Origin: CAZPLZ01 sp964587525
GTDB taxonomy: Bacteria > Oederibacteriota > CAKKQC01
Reading direction: 5' to 3'
Length of the DNA stretch: 9,645 nucleotides
Assembly: GCA_964587525.1 (NCBI GenBank)
Contig: CAZPLZ010000128.1
Coordinates: 1-9,645, forward strand
The notes under the pieces: model-generated
Seen by the model: only the letters and a program-made list of their open reading frames with translations
Databases searched by the model: none
What the model was told of the DNA's origin: nothing
In this document: piece by piece, positions 6,589-9,645 of the stretch
Numbering within the stretch: the stretch's first letter is position 1
How the letters are laid out: each line of letters starts with the position of its first letter
Program-made: the position numbers and the translations under genes

Positions 6589-7820
6589 GCCGAGGCGGCT
6601 GCGCTCGTACGCGACCTGGCACCTACATAGGCCCGGGCTTCGCGGTCAATCTCCATGATGTGCTCCAGGCTCTCCAGCCGGCTCCAGCGAAAAGCGTCCA
6701 GGGCCCGCCCGATGAGGGCCGGGATATCGGTGAACCGGATACGGCCGTTCAAAAACGCCTGCACCGCCACCTCATTGGCTGCGTTCAACACCACCGGGTG
6801 GCTGCCTCCGGCCTCCGCGGCCTCACGGGCATGCTTCAGACAGAGGAACCGCTTAAGGTTGGGCGGCTCGAACGTTAGAGCGCCCACCTGAGCCAGATTC
6901 AGCCGGGGCAGCGCCGCCGGCACCCGTGTCGGCCAGGTGAGCGCGTACTGAATGGGCAGCTTCATGTCCGGCAGGCCCATCTGGGCCAGCACGGAGCCGT
7001 CCACAAATTCCACCAGCGAATGCACAATGGACTGCGGGTGAATCAGCACCTCAACTTGGGGAGCGGAAAGATTAAAGAGCCACTTCGCCTCGATAATTTC
7101 CAATCCTTTATTCATGAGGGTCGCCGAATCGATCGTGATTTTCCTTCCCATCCGCCAGGTGGGGTGCCGCAGGGCCTCCCGGACCGTCACCTTGGCCAGC
7201 GAAACCCTTCTCCTAAACGGCCCCCCAGAGGCGGTTAAGATCACCCGGCGAACCTTGGCGCGCTCCTGCCCTTCCAGGCATTGAAAGATAGCGCTGTGCT
7301 CACTGTCCACCGGCAGCAACTGCGCGCCGCTTTTCGCCTGCGCGCGGGCAATCAGCTCCCCTCCCACAACCAGGGTTTCCTTGTTCGCAATCGCCACCCG
7401 CTTGCCCTGCCGCACAGCCTCGTAAGTCGGCTTGAGGCCCGCGCTGCCGACCATCGCGGACACCACCACGTCTCCCTCCCGGCGCCCGGCGACTTCCACG
7501 ACGCCGTCAGGGCCGCTGAGCACCTCCGCCCGGCCACCCAGCCGGCGCTTCAGCTCCCGGGCCGCATCCGGCTCGTGAACCGCCACGTACTTCGGGGAAA
7601 CCTCCCGCACCTGCTTCTCCAGGGTGTCAATGTCCTGCCGGGCCGCGAGCCCCACAATTCGATAACCGGGAAGCCGCTTGAGCACCTGGATGGTGGCCAG
7701 GCCGATCGAGCCGGTCGAACCCAGAATGACCACCCGCGTACCCTGACGCGCAGGCTTGCCATCCAATCGCACCGCGCGACGCATCATGCGTAAGCGAGAG
7801 CGAACCTGCTCTGTGCGCAT
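6585..7820 (-). CDS. dxr: 1-deoxy-D-xylulose 5-phosphate reductoisomerase Dxr (IspC)
   Basis: Dxr rearranges and reduces DXP to MEP with NADPH and a divalent metal, the first committed step of the MEP pathway; IspG on the other strand works later in it. Numbering from ATG 7820 (411 residues), the NADPH site VVILGSTGSIG covers the GSTGSIG at 34-40. ANKETLV follows (Asn146-Lys147-Glu148). Metal ligands are in PVDSEHSAIF (Asp172, Glu174) and MNKGLE (Glu241). TASGGPF, the flexible-loop segment HPTWRMGRKITIDSAT, HPQSIVHSLVEF and NAANEVAV are all conserved. The start is uncertain. ATG 7820 follows the upstream stop by 7 nt but has only a weak AAGCGG site. ATGs at 7787 and 7784 would give 400 or 399 residues, closer to the family norm. 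A longer frame from 7877 would overlap the glycosyltransferase and is unlikely. The stop overlaps the rseP start. Confidence 0.95.
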   Translation of the reverse strand: MRTEQVRSRLRMMRRAVRLDGKPARQGTRVVILGSTGSIGLATIQVLKRLPGYRIVGLAARQDIDTLEKQVREVSPKYVAVHEPDAARELKRRLGGRAEVLSGPDGVVEVAGRREGDVVVSAMVGSAGLKPTYEAVRQGKRVAIANKETLVVGGELIARAQAKSGAQLLPVDSEHSAIFQCLEGQERAKVRRVILTASGGPFRRRVSLAKVTVREALRHPTWRMGRKITIDSATLMNKGLEIIEAKWLFNLSAPQVEVLIHPQSIVHSLVEFVDGSVLAQMGLPDMKLPIQYALTWPTRVPAALPRLNLAQVGALTFEPPNLKRFLCLKHAREAAEAGGSHPVVLNAANEVAVQAFLNGRIRFTDIPALIGRALDAFRWSRLESLEHIMEIDREARAYVGARSRTSAAASA

Positions 7821-7827
7821 CCGCTTA

Positions 7828-8337
7828 TTACAGCACAGCGTAGCCGATCCAAGACTGGCTGCGGTACACGACTCCAAGGCGCTTCCACCAGGAATTGAGA
7901 ACGTCTAGCTCACGCTCCGTTAGCTTAAACGCCGGCCCGCGGTCCTGCACGTTATTGAAGCCGGGAACGTACAGAAGCACCGCCTTCACCCCAGCCTGTT
8001 TGGCCCGGATAGCGAACCGGCGGCTGTCCGAAGCATCCCGCGCCCACTCCTTCACGAGCGGGATGTTGTACTTTCTGGTTCCTCGCCAGCGCCGGCCGAT
8101 ACCCAGCACCCGCTCCTCGCCCACCAGCAGGACAGGACCGGGCGGCAGCTTTTGAAACTCCGTCCCGTACCCCCGGGCCTCTTGCGCGTGGGCGGCGGTG
8201 AACCTGCCGAGGGCGTACCCATACACGCCGTAGATGTCGTCCAGATTGAACCGGTGGTGCATCCGCATGACCAACGCACAGCAAGCCCACAGCACAAACA
8301 ACCCCGTGTACATCTGGGCAAACCGGCGTGACTCCAT
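7828..8337 (-). CDS. C-terminal part of the interrupted glycosyltransferase
   Basis: This 169-codon segment is in the same frame as the glycosyltransferase upstream and is separated from it by one TGA plus six codons reading LAGQIK. It starts with a membrane helix (about residues 10-26). A soluble domain follows, containing LPPGPVLLVGEERVLGIGRR and AGVKAVLLYVPGF. That matches the small tail domain commonly found after the last helix of polytopic GT-C proteins ('LPP..VLLVGE', then '..GV..LL'). Alone it has no catalytic loop and no membrane core, so an independent function is doubtful. The ATG at 8337 has only a poor ribosome binding site (GGCGGG about 11 nt upstream). It ends in TAATAA just before dxr. 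I read it as the 3' piece of one gene. A genuinely separate small membrane protein is the less likely alternative. Confidence 0.6.
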   Translation of the reverse strand: MESRRFAQMYTGLFVLWACCALVMRMHHRFNLDDIYGVYGYALGRFTAAHAQEARGYGTEFQKLPPGPVLLVGEERVLGIGRRWRGTRKYNIPLVKEWARDASDSRRFAIRAKQAGVKAVLLYVPGFNNVQDRGPAFKLTERELDVLNSWWKRLGVVYRSQSWIGYAVL

Positions 8338-8355
8338 CTTGATCTGACCCGCCAG

Positions 8356-8358
8356 TCA
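8356..8358 (-). other. In-frame TGA interrupting the glycosyltransferase gene
   Basis: The codons around this TGA read VVLCAVCA-stop-LAGQIKMESRRFAQ, and the frame is open on both sides from the window edge to 7828. A single base change from TGG, CGA, TGC or TGT would restore one protein of at least 605 codons. ispG and dxr also end in TGA, so TGA is a normal stop here and genome-wide recoding to Trp is unlikely. Confidence 0.8.
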
Positions 8359-9645
8359 GGCACACACCGCGCAGAGCACGACCAGCGCCGGCAGCAGGTA
8401 CCGGATCAGGTGGGACGTTACAGACCACATGAAAACCTCCGCACCGCACACCATCAGAAGGAACCCGGCCGGCACCGGCCACCGTCGCCTCCCCAGCATG
8501 AGCACGGCAAAAGCCAGGAGGAACGGACTCACCGTAAACGTGCCGAACTCCGCGTCACCGGGATCAACCGTGATCCGGTACGGAAGGGTGAGCCACTTCT
8601 GCCAGGTCATGTCACTGATGCCGTAATGCTGGTTATCCTCCATCCACCGTGTCAGCTCGTCAGAGGTATACCGCAGGCTGCCGAACACCCGCTGGCCGAA
8701 CGGGTACACCGGATCGTGGCCGACCAGCCAATTACGCAACAGCCAGGGGGACACCACCAGCGACGCCACGACGACGAGCCATGCCGCCGAAGCCAGCCGG
8801 ACCCGCAGCTTCCCCAGCCGGGCCGGGGAAAGACCCGACAAGCCCACGATCCCCGCCACCAACAGTGCACCCCGGATGACCGCCAGGTACTTGGAGCCCA
8901 TCGCCAGCCCGATGAAGACCGCGGCGGCCGCGAGCCCCGGCCGTCCCCGGCGGCAGAACTTGAGCAGCCAGAGCAGCGCCAGGGTCTCCCAGAACGCCCG
9001 CAGATTGTCGCTGAACGCAATCTCGTTTTCGACCGCGGTCAAAGGGAGGGAAATGACCAGCAGCGCTGCGACCGCCCATATCCAGGCCGAGGATGTGTTC
9101 AGGCACTGCCGGGCTAGCGCGCCGGCGCCCAACAGGAGCAGCGCGCCCCAGCATAAGTTCAGGAGCTTGGGAGCCTCGTCGCCGCCAAACGAAAGCGCCA
9201 CCGCGTAGACCATTTCCGTGTTGAGCGGCAGGAAGGTCAGCAGGTGTTCGGGGTGTGGAGAGAACTTGTGGGTGAAGAGGAACCGCGCTGGCAGCCCCAG
9301 ATGGTAGATCTGACCGTCGTCAAACCATTCAGGTGCCAGGGTCGCCAGGAGGTCCGTGGCGAGGAGCACGAGGACAAGCAGCCAGAGCCCCCATGTTCCA
9401 AGCCCAGCTTGGGGGCGGCCGAGACGATCGGCAGCCGAGCCGCCGGAACCGAATGCGATCAGGCCCAAGCCCCCTGCCAGCAAACACCCGGGAAACATCA
9501 GGCCGCACCAGCTCATGCCCAGCACCGACAATGACCAGGCACCTACCCCCAGCCCCAGCCGAGTCAGCAACCGCTCCACCCCGGCCACCCCCGTTGAGTG
9601 AAGCCGCAGCCAGTGATACAGAACACCCCCGCTACGCCAGGCGGC
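8356..9645 (-). CDS. Polytopic GT-C (family 39-like) glycosyltransferase, 5' end beyond window, ends at in-frame TGA
   Basis: This is a multi-helix membrane protein of the type that moves a sugar from a polyprenyl-phosphate donor to an acceptor on the outer face of the inner membrane. The reading frame stays open to the right edge, through WLRLHSTGVAG. The GTG at 9588 has no clear ribosome binding site, so the true start is probably outside the window. Family features are an acidic first-loop motif, EWFDDGQIYHLGLPARFL; an AMGSKYLAV segment; SPWLLRNWLVGHDPVYPF; and SHLIRYLLPAL near the end. About eight or more strongly hydrophobic segments are visible. Donor and acceptor cannot be deduced. The frame stops at TGA (8356-8358) within the last helices, and the missing tail continues in the same frame downstream. 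Complete relatives run to about 600 residues, which the two parts together match. It is probably cotranscribed with dxr. Confidence 0.8.
   Translation of the reverse strand, partial: AAWRSGGVLYHWLRLHSTGVAGVERLLTRLGLGVGAWSLSVLGMSWCGLMFPGCLLAGGLGLIAFGSGGSAADRLGRPQAGLGTWGLWLLVLVLLATDLLATLAPEWFDDGQIYHLGLPARFLFTHKFSPHPEHLLTFLPLNTEMVYAVALSFGGDEAPKLLNLCWGALLLLGAGALARQCLNTSSAWIWAVAALLVISLPLTAVENEIAFSDNLRAFWETLALLWLLKFCRRGRPGLAAAAVFIGLAMGSKYLAVIRGALLVAGIVGLSGLSPARLGKLRVRLASAAWLVVVASLVVSPWLLRNWLVGHDPVYPFGQRVFGSLRYTSDELTRWMEDNQHYGISDMTWQKWLTLPYRITVDPGDAEFGTFTVSPFLLAFAVLMLGRRRWPVPAGFLLMVCGAEVFMWSVTSHLIRYLLPALVVLCAVCA

Noticed and set aside
6615..6624. CCTGGCACCT in the dxr 3' end, sharing a 10-mer with the 1204-1265 repeat (a near match also lies near 9535)
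   Set aside because: There is no partner arm nearby and the matches are short enough to be chance, so I do not call them repeat remnants.
8356..8358. TGA as a selenocysteine or Trp codon
   Set aside because: ispG and dxr stop at TGA, and a GT-C membrane helix has no known need for selenocysteine. A nonsense change or sequence error is simpler.
8410..9117. A 235-codon + strand open frame antisense to the glycosyltransferase
   Set aside because: Its composition is rich in Arg, Pro, Gln and His, as expected from the complement of a Leu/Ala-rich membrane protein, and no motif is visible.
1286..9645. A defence, mobile or otherwise novel multi-gene system
   Set aside because: Every large frame on the - strand is assigned to a known family with housekeeping or envelope roles; no nuclease, integrase, transposase, toxin-antitoxin pair or spacer array is visible.

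Overview
This is a gene-dense stretch of bacterial chromosome, roughly 60% G+C by eye, with almost no intergenic space. One gene, ispG, lies on the + strand at the left. On the - strand, reading right to left, there is a run of tightly packed genes: a polytopic (GT-C / family 39-like) glycosyltransferase that enters from beyond the right edge, dxr, rseP, proS, and a UPF0182 (COG1615) membrane protein. The junctions on this strand are 7 nt, a 4-nt ATGA overlap, 14 nt and 9 nt, so these genes are very probably one transcript.

The theme is core envelope and isoprenoid metabolism plus translation. Dxr makes MEP at the first committed step of the non-mevalonate pathway and IspG makes HMBPP at its penultimate step. 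RseP is a site-2 intramembrane protease, ProS charges tRNA-Pro, and the glycosyltransferase probably uses a polyprenyl-phosphate sugar. A dxr-rseP-(ispG)-proS neighbourhood is common in bacteria. Here ispG is not between rseP and proS but sits beyond the UPF0182 gene, convergent with the operon. The gene set suggests a free-living bacterium, probably with a Gram-negative envelope, of a little-cultured lineage (for example NC10-like or deltaproteobacterial-like). That placement is a guess and no single feature fixes it.

Layout: 1-62, a near-palindromic C-rich/G-rich element with G-quadruplex potential on both strands; 75-83, a possible two-codon leader; 83-1225, ispG; 1204-1265, a 17-bp perfect inverted repeat that also encodes the last residues of IspG; 1286-4033, UPF0182; 4043-5293, proS without its editing insertion; 5308-6588, rseP; 6585-7820, dxr; 7828-9645, a glycosyltransferase gene interrupted by one in-frame TGA at 8356-8358.

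I see no CRISPR, transposase gene, tRNA, rRNA, phage gene or defence system, and nothing that looks like a new multi-gene system. No stretch over about 80 nt lacks a gene. The points most worth checking are the in-frame TGA, the two palindromic elements bracketing ispG, the MN-stop mini-ORF at the ispG ribosome binding site, and the short ProRS.
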